Source of the DNA: Bacteroidota bacterium
Lineage (GTDB): Bacteria > Bacteroidota > Bacteroidia > AKYH767-A > OLB10
Length of the DNA stretch: 48,036 nucleotides
Assembly (NCBI GenBank): GCA_016709725.1
Contig: JADJMG010000016.1
Location: 1-48,036 of the forward strand
Direction: 5' to 3'
This document shows, piece after piece, positions 32,308 through 40,725 of the stretch. Numbering within the stretch: position 1 is the first letter of the stretch; every line of letters begins with the position of its first letter. The position numbers and the translations under genes were made by a program. The notes below the pieces were generated by a model. It made no database searches, was not told the DNA's origin, and saw only the letters and a program-made list of their open reading frames with translations.

Positions 32308-33177
32308 ATATTTATTTCTGCGTCTTGGTAGCTGAATGATATTTCGTGGTTCTCTGTCACGGAAGTAGCTACAATTAAATTATAACATTTAATTTCAACT
32401 GTCTGCGATGCTACAATTTTTATCAAAAGCGAATGCAGGAATCAATCGAGGAGAGTGTCCGATTTCCATTATGAACTTTTTTTAGCTCGTCTGAAAATGG
32501 AAGGAATATCTGAATGATTTGATTGGCAAAGTATAGTATTAGAACATGTTCGGGGAATTCAGATTTCCCTATGACTAATTTTTTTGCTCTGTATAATTCA
32601 GCAAATGGAGTTGCAAAATATTTTCTCTTTAAGGATGTGATAAATGCAAAATGAATAAACTCTAAATGTTCTTGTCTTTCAGTCAACCAAGCGAAGATTG
32701 TTTGTTGGCGTTGTCAAACTCTTTCGGCAATAGTGAAAGACCGATTTTCAAAAGAGATTTGTAAATCTTTAGTGGAACAAAGGGCGGCTTTCTAAAAACA
32801 ATATCAAATGTTTTAGTATCTGCATTGATTGTGTAGTCATCAAGTGTTTGGATATGTAACTCTTTTTCATTTCCTTCTCGGTGCTTCAGAATTGTTCGTG
32901 TTTCTTCATTCCTATTAACAGTTCGTTGATTGAAATTTTGGAATTTTCTTTTCCCTTAACTCCTAAGAGTGTGATATATGGTCGGATAAAAATTGAGAAA
33001 CTACTTTCATAGTCACTGAATAGTTTGCCGCAGATGTCGCACTCATCAAAAGTCAGAATGTTGTTTTCACCGTTTGCAATACCTACAAATATTGCTTTTT
33101 ACTTTTGTCGGCTCATAACTTTTAGAGCTATTTACTAACTCGAATTTATTCCAAAAGTCAAGTAGGTGTGGTCGCAT
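32292..33177 (-). CDS. HNH-endonuclease-like protein, frameshifted, His segment not evident
   Basis: About 290 residues joined. From the ATG at 33177: MRPHLLDFWNKFELVNSSKS, YEPTKVKSNICRYCK (first Cys pair, near 33075), then DECDICGKLFSDYESSF (second Cys pair, near 33045), FIRPYITLLGVKGKRKFQNF, a beta-rich middle EGNEKELHIQTLDDYTINAD, KTFDIVFRKPPFVPLKIYKS, and a C-terminal ALIKIVASQTVEIK region ending TAA at 32292-32294. The paired CxxC and the following text resemble HNH_5-type nucleases, but the usual AHxIPE-type histidine stretch between the two pairs is missing or lost to errors. It starts 17 bases after the CoiA-like stop, so the two are probably one operon, and it faces the integrase tail to tail. 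Confidence 0.6.
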
Positions 33178-33193
33178 TATTTGTGTTTGGCAA

Positions 33194-34068
33194 TTATTTT
33201 TTTTTGGGTATTGTATTGTAAGTAAATATCAGTCTATCTGGAATTACATATTGCCTATAATTTACTTGAAACTCTTTTGCGAATGAAGGTATAAATTTAT
33301 CAAAAGAAACATTTAACCGAATGAAGTCTGGTACTTTAATAACTTTTGTTGTCTTGCCTTCATAATAGTGATCTTCTCCATCTCTTCTAAACTCAACGGA
33401 ATCTGTTTTGTAGTCCTACATGTTAGCAACAATGAAACTATTACTATGTTTTCCTGTCAGGTCCCACATGATTAGATTTTTGTGGTAAGCCCAATAGATA
33501 AAAATCTCAAATTCTTTTAGTCGCACTTTGTCAGCGTAGAAATAACCACGATCTACAACTCCCCAACTGCCGTCTTCGGTTTTTCCATAATCGGTTTTGT
33601 ATTTGTTAAATCTATTGTAATCATAGATTATCACCCACAAAACATTTATTTTCTCCTTAAAATATTTTTCGGTCCTTTTTATAATTTCAGACACAGGAAG
33701 AATTGAGGCTTGCACTTCAATTGCAATTTTTGTGTTCTTCTTTGTTTCAATGTAAACATCTGGTCTAATAGACTTTTGCAAATCCATTTTTCTGGTTCAA
33801 TTTCTTGGAGTTTGTCCCAATAATTTTCTTTGATGTAATTGTAAATACCAAGTTTCGTTTTGATATGTTCTAATGTCTCACCTGCATTATTCGGGCAAAA
33901 TGGTTCGCCAGATTTATGCTTGAAATGTCCGACTTTTATTTTGCTGTCTGACTTGTTGTGAGTTACAGGGTTTTCGCAATACTCACAGTAATATGTTTCG
34001 GATTTATTCTTATCAATATCTTCCCCGATTACTTTCTTTTTATCCGATTGTCTGATTGCTGTTAGCAT
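33194..34068 (-). CDS. CoiA-like competence/nuclease family protein, broken frame
   Basis: About 290 residues. From the ATG at 34068: MLTAIRQSDKKKVIGEDIDK, a zinc-ribbon-like YYCEYCENPVTHNK, GHFKHKSGEPFCPNNAGET and LEHIKTKLGIYNYIKENY; after a shift near 33790, IRPDVYIETKKNTKIAIEVQ (PD-(D/E)XK-type nuclease strand with D...EVQ). It continues through TEKYFKEKINVLWVI to an isolated in-frame TAG at 33416-33418 and then on in the same frame to the TAA at 33194-33196. The C-x-x-C...HFxH and D-x-E-x-Q pattern is that of CoiA proteins, known for transformation in Firmicutes but also widespread in mobile islands. With the HNH-like gene it may form a nuclease pair with defence or DNA-processing roles. 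Confidence 0.65.
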
Positions 34069-34236
34069 TGGTCATTTAATTAAACATTTTTGGAGGCAGT
34101 TTGAAGAGTAGCAGCTTGTCGAAAGTGGGGTATGAGGAACGACCAACAGTGGTCTTGTTAAAATGGATAAAAAATGAAAACTTACGTTACCTTTCCTTTT
34201 AATATTTTATTACAATGGGCTAATCCAAAATTTTAT

Positions 34237-34501
34237 CTAGTCATGCGAATATGTAAAACTAGTTGTGTCTCCATCTTCGAATGTAAAGTCTATTGCTTCT
34301 TCACGTCCAATATATACTTCTGCATCAATCCAATACTCTATTAGATTATGAAAGGTAAATTCAGCCCATCCGTCTTCATTTGTTTTTGTGGAAACACCTT
34401 CTCCTCCCAAAAATTGATTTTTCGCTGACATAAATTGAAATATTTTCACAGGGCTCGCCGTCGTCATCAACTATTCTTATTGAAAATGTTATATCTGGCA
34501 T
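34237..34501 (-). CDS. Small beta-sandwich-like protein, one frameshift
   Basis: About 88 residues. The ATG at 34501 gives MPDITFSIRIVDDDGEPCEN, ISIYVS, then after a shift near 34430 AKNQFLGGEGVSTKTNEDGW, AEFTFHNLIEYWIDAEVYIG and a terminal FTFEDGDTTSFTY. The V-D-D-D-G-x-P ... T-x-E-D-G-x-A-x-F pattern is that of Ig-like carboxypeptidase-regulatory or Big-type beta-sandwiches, here free-standing and without signal peptide. About 170 non-coding bases separate it from the CoiA-like gene. A 43-residue basic peptide gene lies upstream. Confidence 0.5.
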
Positions 34502-34600
34502 AATTTTATATTTAATTAAGTTTTTACTGTATATATGGCTTTTCGGTATAGCAGGATTACTATAATTGCAATTCAACCTCCCACCAATACAAGCTATTAA

Positions 34601-34732
34601 TTAATCTCCCTTTTTATGCTTGTGCGGTTTTAATGATGGGTCATTTTTTGGAGTTTCTTTATTATCTCGTTGACGCTTATCTGGTTTTCCAGTTTTAGTA
34701 GCAATTCTCTTTGGACCTGGCTTGATTCCCAT
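34601..34732 (-). CDS. 43-residue basic peptide
   Basis: MGIKPGPKRIATKTGKPDKR then QRDNKETPKNDPSLKPHKHK and KGD-stop. One intact frame, rich in Lys, Arg and Pro, with no hydrophobic stretch. The composition suggests a nucleic-acid-binding or disordered peptide. About 100 bases separate it from the next gene. Real gene status rests on the intact frame and good spacing only. Confidence 0.4.
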   Translation of the reverse strand: MGIKPGPKRIATKTGKPDKRQRDNKETPKNDPSLKPHKHKKGD

Positions 34733-34873
34733 AATTTTAAATTTTTAATTAGCTCAAATTAAATATTCGTATTGAAATATTCATAAACAATAATATTGGA
34801 GTTATTAACATCTGCTATCTGTATAAAGCTAATTTTCGGGTGTGAACTCGAATTGGCTTTCTTATAACGGTTC

Positions 34874-34988
34874 GCCGCTAAAGGTGGCAGGAGACTCAAA
34901 GAAAATTTGCTTGGATAAAGAATCAAAAGGATTAATAAGAAATAAAAGACTGAATAGCTAAAACGCCCTGCTTGCTTTTTAGTGGCGG
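34874..34988. repeat. Imperfect inverted repeat around an AT-rich loop
   Basis: GCCGCTAAAGGTGGCAGG (34874-34891) pairs imperfectly with CCTGCTTGCTTTTTAGTGGCGG (34967-34988); the 75-base space between is AT-rich and non-coding. It lies between the basic peptide gene and the lipoprotein gene. The arms with flanking AACGG / GGTTGG resemble the folded recombination sites of gene cassettes, but core-site motifs are not clear. Confidence 0.45.
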
Positions 34989-35019
34989 TTGGTAGCAGCT
35001 CATCTAATATTTCTTGAAA

Positions 35020-35481
35020 TCACTGTTTAATATATTCCTTCTCCGAAACAATCAATTTATTACCTTCAAACACAATAATGAAATTAAATGCACCAGTTAG
35101 TATTCCGTTTTCACATTTAAAAATGTCGACTCTTTGTTTCCCGCTAGTAAAAAAGGACTTCATTTTATATGAGTTATTTTCAAGTTTTGTTATTTCCAAT
35201 TCGTCATTAAATTGATCCTTATAATGACCTTCATAATTTCTACAATCATTACTATTGCTTGGATGTTTATCAATTGCGACTTCCAAAGACTTAGCTTTTA
35301 GTTCCTCTTCCTTCTTTTTTAATTCTTGTTCTTTAATTTCTAAAGTCTTAGCCCTTTCATCCAGTTTGGTTGAATTTTCATTAGAGCTAGGTTGATTCTG
35401 CTTAGCATTCTGCGTACTATCATTACAAGAAATCAGAAACAAAGCAAAATAGAATAAAATATAAAATAATTTGTGGCACAT
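35020..35481 (-). CDS. Lipoprotein with coiled coil, unknown
   Basis: 153 residues, one intact frame. LFYILFYFALFLISC is a lipoprotein signal with the lipobox Cys at residue 19. A coiled coil follows (KTLEIKEQELKKKEEELKAK). The C-terminal half is a small beta domain: CRNYEGHYKDQFNDELEITK, NNSYKMKSFF, VDIFKCENGILTGAFNFIIV. Probably anchored in the outer or inner membrane facing the periplasm. No family is named. It sits in a run of minus-strand cargo genes with gaps of about 15-140 bases. Confidence 0.65.
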   Translation of the reverse strand: MCHKLFYILFYFALFLISCNDSTQNAKQNQPSSNENSTKLDERAKTLEIKEQELKKKEEELKAKSLEVAIDKHPSNSNDCRNYEGHYKDQFNDELEITKLENNSYKMKSFFTSGKQRVDIFKCENGILTGAFNFIIVFEGNKLIVSEKEYIKQ

Positions 35482-35496
35482 GGAAGCAAGGTGTTG

Positions 35497-36053
35497 TTAG
35501 AGGTTGGTGTTATATTTTTCGTCATTAATATTTTGAGTTTCTAAATAAAGGTTGTAGAACATTTCAATCATTTTAGAAGCCGTTGAATTTCGAATACTAG
35601 ATAGTGAATTCTTAAAGGAAGATCTAATAAATGTTTCGCCAATAAAAATATCCGGCTTAGCATTTATTCTTTTTAATATATTGTTTCTAATATATTCTAT
35701 GATAGCGTGCTGCGTGTAGCTAATTAGTTTTATGGTTTTGTCCAGCCGTGACTTTCATACATTTTTACAAGTTCTTTAAAATCCTCGGAATCTTCGACAA
35801 TTTCGGCATCAACTATAAGCATATAATAGCCACCATTCGGATTAATAATAATATTATTTATTTTTTTCTCTTTAGTCCAGGCGAAGTCCTCTAACATTGC
35901 ATTAAGAATTGGAACAAAATTTACTGAGTAGTTTCTTCTCATTATCCCTAACATTTTTCCGCCAGATGTTTTGAAATACTGGTCAACTGTTGATTTTAAC
36001 ATATGATTTATTTTAATTAGTAATTGTGTAAAGGTAACGCTTTCTATTGGCAA
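35497..36053 (-). CDS. Hypothetical soluble protein, probable frameshift near 35735
   Basis: From the ATG at 36053 the frame reads MPIESVTFTQLLIKINHMLK through GGKMLGIMRRNYSVNFVPIL, YYMLIVDAEIVEDSEDFKEL to GWTKP-stop at 35730. An adjacent frame is fully open from there to a TAA at 35497-35499 (KLISYTQHAIIEYIRNNILK, GETFIRSSFKNSLSSI, MIEMFYNLYLETQ) and has no start codon of its own near its beginning, so I read one protein of about 185 residues with a one-base shift at GWTK. No family recognised; mostly helical. The stop lies 16 bases before the lipoprotein start, consistent with co-transcription. Confidence 0.5.
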
Positions 36054-36056
36054 ATT

Positions 36057-36094
36057 TTGGTGGACTGGGAGAGTTATTCATAAGTGTCCGCCAA
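36057..36094. promoter_or_regulatory. 9-bp hairpin TTGGTGGAC / GTCCGCCAA
   Basis: TTGGTGGAC (36057-36065) pairs with GTCCGCCAA (36086-36094) with one G-T pair, around a 20-base loop. It overlaps the 5' leader of the gene starting at 36053 and lies about 100 bases after the stop of the previous gene. It could be a terminator stem or a leader structure; no U-tract is present. Confidence 0.35.
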
Positions 36095-36192
36095 TTAAAA
36101 TAATGAATGAGTAATAAAAATAAGGATTGAGTGGACGCAATGATGTCAGCAAGATTTTTTGTCCGGTCTGACGTATCCAGATTGGCGTAGTT

Positions 36193-36591
36193 TTATCGTT
36201 TGATTATTAGATTCCAAAGGAACACTACAGTGACTAACACAGTTGATATAATTGCCAAAAGTGAATAATAGTTTGCCTTGCTTATCATTTTATGATAGTT
36301 TGCAACATCATTTTGGCTTTTCTTCATTAATTTAGCTTCAAATCGACTCTTTTCCATCATCTTATATTCAATGTAAAATAAGAAACACATATTTGTAATT
36401 GGTATAAGTATGTAAAATGATGAAATCGAATCAGTAATTTTGGAGAGTGCAAAATATCCAGCAATTAATACATTATTAAAGTTGAACAACTTGTCGTTAA
36501 TTCTGTCAAAATACTTTAGAATATTCTTTTCTCCATCTTCAACAACATTTTTCATTCTCTGGATTGAATCTTCTAATTCTAGGTCTTCCAT
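36193..36591 (-). CDS. Membrane protein with N-terminal coiled region, unknown
   Basis: 132 residues, one intact frame. An acidic helical N-terminus (MEDLELEDSIQRMKNVVEDG) is followed by three hydrophobic stretches: FNNVLIAGYFALSKI, SSFYILIPITNMCFLFYIEY (together a hairpin) and YYSLLAIISTVLVTVVFLWN near the C-terminus. Charged KSRFEAKLMKKSQND lies between. The size and layout resemble small cargo membrane proteins in defence or toxin contexts but no family is recognised. Some 170 bases to the next gene start on the left hold no other gene. Confidence 0.55.
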   Translation of the reverse strand: MEDLELEDSIQRMKNVVEDGEKNILKYFDRINDKLFNFNNVLIAGYFALSKITDSISSFYILIPITNMCFLFYIEYKMMEKSRFEAKLMKKSQNDVANYHKMISKANYYSLLAIISTVLVTVVFLWNLIIKR

Positions 36592-36763
36592 ATTAGTTTT
36601 ATTAAGTGCATTAAAACATTGAATATATCTTTTCGAGGATTGCCCTGGTTGAAATTTTTAGCACTAAACTTCATTCCGAGAGGTAATGCTCGATCATCCA
36701 CAAATATGTCTGCGAAGCACAAAACTCCCACAATCGTAAACTCCCTTGTAATCGGCTGTTCTT

Positions 36764-37332
36764 CTACTGTCCATCAGTCGTATTGTCGTTTAAATCATTA
36801 GTTGTTCTATCGTCCTGAAGGACAAGAATTCTCTGCTCGTTTAATACCTGTTCTGTATGTTCAACTTTGTAAGTTTCTTTTGCTATATCAATTACTTTCA
36901 TAAATGAAATATAAAGAAGAAAAAGTGTTACCCCGAAGATTGTCATTAGGTCAAGGTCTTGAAATTCTAAAAAGTAAATTTTGTCGTTGGGAAAAAACTT
37001 TTGAATATATAATCCTTTCAAAAGTGTCAAGGACGTAGTTATTGCTGTCCCATACCCAATACCGCCTAAAATGCTGTCAATAAATGCCCCAAATTTTTTG
37101 TTATGATTGGTTCACTTGCAACCTCTTTATTCTTGTGTTGATAGTAGTGGAATAAGAAAATAAGAACAGTAACCACCCAAAGAATGAAAACAGTAAATGG
37201 TGCTTCAAGGATTTTTCGAATGATAAGTTTTGTCGTGTCCCAGTAAAAGTAAAATGCAGCAGACGCTACAACTACCAAAACAGCAGAAGCAAAAATTAGC
37301 TTGTAATTATATTTTGCTTGATTGCTTGTCAT
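36764..37332 (-). CDS. Four-helix membrane protein, start overlaps previous stop
   Basis: About 190 residues. From the ATG at 37332: MTSNQAKYNYKLIFASAVLV through a hydrophobic segment, then FTVFILWVVTVLIFLFHYY and EVASEPIITKNLG; a one-base shift near 37080 leads on to AFIDSILGGIGYGTAITTSL (amphipathic/hydrophobic), then LMTIFGVTLFLLYISFM, and a charged cytosolic tail KETYKVEHTEQVLNEQ, LVLQDDRTTNDLNDN. The ATG overlaps the stop of the gene at 37839 as ATGA (37329-37332), so translation is probably coupled and the two products likely work together. No family recognised. Confidence 0.55.
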
Positions 37333-37839
37333 CGGCTTTGGTTAAATTTATTTACTTGTGCCGTTTCTTGCTCGTCTGAGCCGTTACCAAACAGTCCACC
37401 AAGAAGTCCACCGATCAATATGCCAGCAGGTCCAGAAGTAAAAAAAGCGTCCACGAATTTGGTTCGCAAGTCCTTGTCTGGTTGCGGCAGTAAGGTTGAG
37501 ATAAACCTTCTGATTGTTTTGATTTACAACATAGAGTTTCATCCGAATGAGTTTGTGAATAATTCAATTAGCTCGTTTTCATTTTCGGAGTTTGTCCCCC
37601 AATCAATGATTTGCACACCAACTAAATTTGATGAAACAGATACTTTTATTTTCCGCTGTGGCACGTCTTAACTATAACACTAATGTTATGTCCATAAGAA
37701 AGTAAACCACCCCCTCTTTTAGCATCAATTGTCCCCGAATAAAGTCGTAAGAAAGGATTTCACATTCAAAGCCCGTCAAAGTTCTTTTACAAACTTCAAA
37801 TGCTCTCTTTTTTGTTGTGTTGAAACTTTTACTCTTCAT
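37329..37839 (-). CDS. Small protein with Gly-rich C-terminus, coupled to membrane protein
   Basis: About 168 residues after joining. The ATG at 37839 gives MKSKSFNTTKKRAFEVCKRT, LTGFECEILSYDFIRG; after shifts near 37730 and 37660 the text reads GGLLSYGHNISVIV, IKVSVSSNLVGVQIIDWGTN, SENENELIELFTNSF and, past two doubtful codons near 37545-37535, IKTIRRFISTLLPQPDKDLR and TSGPAGILIGGLLGGLFGNG. The last is a glycine-zipper-like hydrophobic stretch. The early part resembles small alpha/beta domains of unknown function. The stop overlaps the ATG of the membrane protein at 37332. I cannot name a family. Confidence 0.45.
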
Positions 37840-37909
37840 TTTTATTACTGTCAGTGAGTATTTGCACTGTCGTTATAGAATAAATGTTACTTAGAAAGTT
37901 ACTTGATGT

Positions 37910-38490
37910 TTAGTCATTCTTAGGTTTTCTTAGTTGTAAATAAGGGTCATCAGAATTATTTTCTAAAGGTATTTGAAAATCAACAAAGTCATTAGTTGCT
38001 ATATCAATTATTTTTAGTCCGCTGTCACTACAAAAAACATTAGAGTCAATATAAAAATTTACACCAATTTTTTTTAATTCTTGAAAAATATTCTCCAAAT
38101 TAATCCCGCTTTTTTATAGCATTCAGTTACTTGGATTTCGTTTTGCTTCATTGAGGTTCCCTCAATTAGGTCAAGTATTAATGCACATTCAAGTAGAAAC
38201 TGATCTGAAATGTCAACACCTGCATTGTCACAAACGCGCTCTATAGTAATGCCAGTATAGTGCTTTGGAAAAAATTGTCTTATGGTGTTTTCTGAAATTA
38301 ATTTGTATGCAGAAAGTTCAGATTGATATATTTTTCGTTTATAATCATTAAACCCTTCCTCATTATAATCTGATTTTTCCATGCTCGGATGTTGGTAGCT
38401 TTTAAATATTTTAATAGCACGGTTTGTGACCCGGTCAAATATCACAGAAGCATGTGAACCATCTGCGAATTCGTCTAATCGTATCTCCAT
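37910..38490 (-). CDS. Kinase-fold-like protein, one frameshift, no HRD motif
   Basis: About 193 residues. From the ATG at 38490: MEIRLDEFADGSHASVIFDR, VTNRAIKIFKSYQHP, QSELSAYKLISENTIRQFFP, KHYTGITIERVCD, LLECALILDLIEGTSMKQNE; a shift near 38095 leads to ENIFQELKKIGVNFYIDSNV, SGLKIIDIATNDFVDFQ. G-x-x-A-x-V...AIKIFK, then E-x-x-AY-x-L, then LIEG and finally KIIDIA-ND read like the N-lobe Lys, helix C, hinge and a DFG-like site of protein-kinase-fold proteins. The catalytic HRD loop is replaced by FYIDSNVF, so it may be a pseudokinase or a small-molecule kinase relative. Its ATG overlaps the end of a secreted-protein gene upstream. Confidence 0.55.
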
Positions 38491-38827
38491 TTAATGTTTA
38501 ATTTGGTTTGCGTTGTCAAAGTTAATTTCGTATACCACAGTTTGAAGTTCGAACGCTGCCAAACTGTTGTTATGTACCGTTATTTGGATTTTCGTTTTCC
38601 ATCTTTTACTCGATACAAAACTTTAAGCTCCGCCGCTCTTTCGTTGGTAGAATACTTGTCAATATTTTCAAACTCGTATCCCTTTTTCATGTCTATTCCA
38701 GACTCAATTTGAACTTGGTATCCTTTAGTCACATAATCATACTTCTCAGAAGATGATTGTCCAAAAGCAATACCCTGGCAAAAGGGTAGTCGTTAGTAAT
38801 AATGCAAAAGCAAAACTGTATTTTCAT
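38475..38827 (-). CDS. Small secreted protein, frameshifted, upstream of kinase-like gene
   Basis: About 117 residues. The ATG at 38827 gives MKIQFCFCIIT, then a broken signal-peptide region ending CQGIAFGQSSS, then YDYVTKGYQVQIESGIDMKK, GYEFENIDKYSTNERAAELK and VLYRVKDGKRKSKYRYITTV. The frame changes near 38780 and again near 38540. The YEFENIDKYSTNERAAELKVLYRV text is intact and convincing. It looks exported to the periplasm. The stop at 38475-38477 overlaps the kinase-like start, so the two are probably co-translated. About 160 non-coding bases lie upstream. Confidence 0.45.
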
Positions 38828-38991
38828 ATTTTCTTATTTTTTTATTTAATTATTCAATTCATATGGTATTTTGTAGTCATACAGTTTTATAGTAATTGTT
38901 TGATTCTACTTCAATTTCTAATCGCTCATTGCTGTCCATAACCGCAATAAACTTGCCTCATATTTAATTTATAATCAAAGATTTATTTTAA

Positions 38992-40201
38992 TTAGTTCAC
39001 AGTTTCAATAAAGCCCTCATAAAGAAGACGATTGAAAAAATAAGTTCTGTCAGCTTCACCAAATTCTGAATTTTCGGTAAGTTTTAGCAATTCATTCAAA
39101 GTAGCAATCTCACCACGCAACAATTTTTCAATTGCTGGTCTTACCGATTTGGCAATTTGCCAATCATGGCCAAAAGCTAAAACTGTCAGTTCTGGATTGT
39201 TAGGAGGTTCCTGTAACAGACTTGTTATGCCTGAATACCTTACCTTTGTGGGAAGAGTAAACTTTGTACTGTCAACCGATGAGGGCAATGAAAATTTTGG
39301 AAGTGGTGAAAGTTGTCCAAGCCTTTTAGCCAAATAATTTTCAATTTTAGCAGATGAAATTTCGTGATAAATATTTTTTGATTTCATCTTGAAAGACATT
39401 TATTTTTTCTGCGTCAGAAAAAATAGGAATGTTCTGTCGAACTATTGAATGCTGTAAGCACTGGTCAATTATTGATTGCAACCAATTGTAACCATTTGCA
39501 GGCTCAACGCTAAATGTTAAATGAAGAGAAGGTTCGTTAACAGGAGTTACAACATGCCAAAAGCCTCGTGGTATATATAAAACATCCCCGGGTTCTAAAA
39601 CGCTGTCAAATAAAGGTTGAGTTGCTGGAGGCGTAGAGTTACCTTCTATATCTTCCATCAATGGATGTAGCCTTGATGCTCCAAATACCTTCCAGTGCTT
39701 CCTGCCATCAATTTGTACAATCAAGGTTTCTTGGTCATCCAATGAATTGGAAAACCATTCTTTCTTGTCTTTGAACGCCATGTAAGCATTGACAGCAGTA
39801 TGGTTTTTAAATTTCTTTCCTAATTCTTGACATACATCCCTAAGGTAGCTGTCCATTTCATCAACACCATGTAAGAACTAAACTTGCCCCTCAGTCAAAT
39901 GGTGATTTATCGTGGCAATATCTAACTGCTCAATAGCCGTTGAGTTGCCGTAAATTTTTCTGTTTAATGTGTATAATTCTCTTCTAATATTCCCCTCTGA
40001 TCCCATCAATCTAATTTTGGGGTAGGGAAGTTTTTGAAAGTCAGGATTTCACATTTACTCTGCTCCATGAAAACAAAGTCTGAACATTTTTACTCCTTTC
40101 GGAAGAAACAAAAATCGCTCTGACCAATAATCCTTTAGAAAACTGGTTACAGAAATTGGGTTGATAAAATCCTGCAAGCTGAAAACAGCTTTTTCGCTCA
40201 T
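38992..40201 (-). CDS. JmjC/cupin-like oxygenase (ROX-like), frameshifted
   Basis: About 403 residues; Fe(II)/2-oxoglutarate hydroxylase fold acting on a protein or peptide. The ATG at 40201 gives MSEKAVFSLQDFINPISVTS, FLKDYWSERFLFLPKG, an N-terminal JmjC pattern. Middle: LPYPKIRLMGSEGN-like text (near 40010), HHLTEGQV (near 39895), then DDQETLIVQIDGRKHWKVFG (near 39735-39675), LEPGDVLYIPRGFWHVVTP (near 39595-39540, distal iron His) and SLHLTFSVEP. The proximal iron His is hidden: the frame shows FSNSLDDQET, but one base gained and one lost in the stretch near 39745 would give SNHWDDQET with an HxD motif. The C-terminal ~60 residues form a winged-helix-like end (ATLNELLKLTENSEFGEA, RTYFFNRLLYEGFI) as in ribosomal oxygenases. 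It follows a short basic peptide gene by 9 bases. Confidence 0.78.
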
Positions 40202-40210
40202 GTGGAAAAA

Positions 40211-40363
40211 CTATTTGCAGTTTGACCAATTGTGAGCACTAGCAGTTGTGCCATAATGCATACCTTCAAATTGGGCACGATTTTTTTGCCTGAAGAAATT
40301 GTAACTGCTTTTAAGATGTTACCCTTCTTGCTTTCTGGTTTTGCTTTTTTTATTAGTAGTCAT
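40211..40363 (-). CDS. Short basic peptide directly upstream of JmjC gene, one in-frame TAA
   Basis: A 51-codon frame: MTTNKKSKTRKQEG, TAA at 40319-40321, then HLKSSYNFFRQKNRAQFEGM and HYGTTASAHNWSNCK, ending TAG at 40211-40213. The TAA would be CAA with one base change. The text after the stop is in frame, ends 9 bases before the JmjC start and has a Lys/Arg-rich first half with a Gly/Thr/Ser/His/Asn/Trp-rich end, like a leader and core of a modified peptide. Other frames give less coherent text. I infer a possible substrate peptide of the JmjC enzyme; a broken or non-functional frame is also possible. Confidence 0.4.
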
Positions 40364-40725
40364 AATGTTTTAATTTTATATTGTAAATATAGAGTTTATC
40401 TTAATTCGTTGCAAATATTTGTCGTTTCGTTTTTTGTGTAGGTTGATAGATGCTCGATAGGTTCACTCATAGCCTATTTTATAAAAGTGAAGTCAATACG
40501 TACTAATACTTAGTTCTTACTTTTTAACTGAACATTTTATGTCTTTTAAATGGATGGAGTGTTATTATTTTTTCATTCATTTTAGTTTATTGAAAATCTG
40601 AAACAGGAACAGATTGAAGTATATGTAAAACCTGTGTTTACTTTAACATATTGTTATTCATATATATAAAATGTATAATGCATGAATTTTCAATAATATA
40701 TCTTGCAATTTGTATCATTTTGCTG
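40364..40725. other. AT-rich intergenic region between divergent genes
   Basis: No gene is seen on either strand. It contains runs such as CATATATATAAAATG near 40660-40675 and should hold promoters for the peptide/JmjC unit (leftward) and for the AbiE pair (rightward). No clear TAnnTTTG box was found for the leftward unit; AATATTTG near 40411-40418 (minus) is a near match. Confidence 0.5.

Noticed and set aside
20432..33418. TAG recoded to glutamine as in some Bacteroidota phages
   Set aside because: TAG also ends genes here (25,009; 25,242), the T9SS and defence genes are not phage-like, and TGA and TAA occur in the same way.
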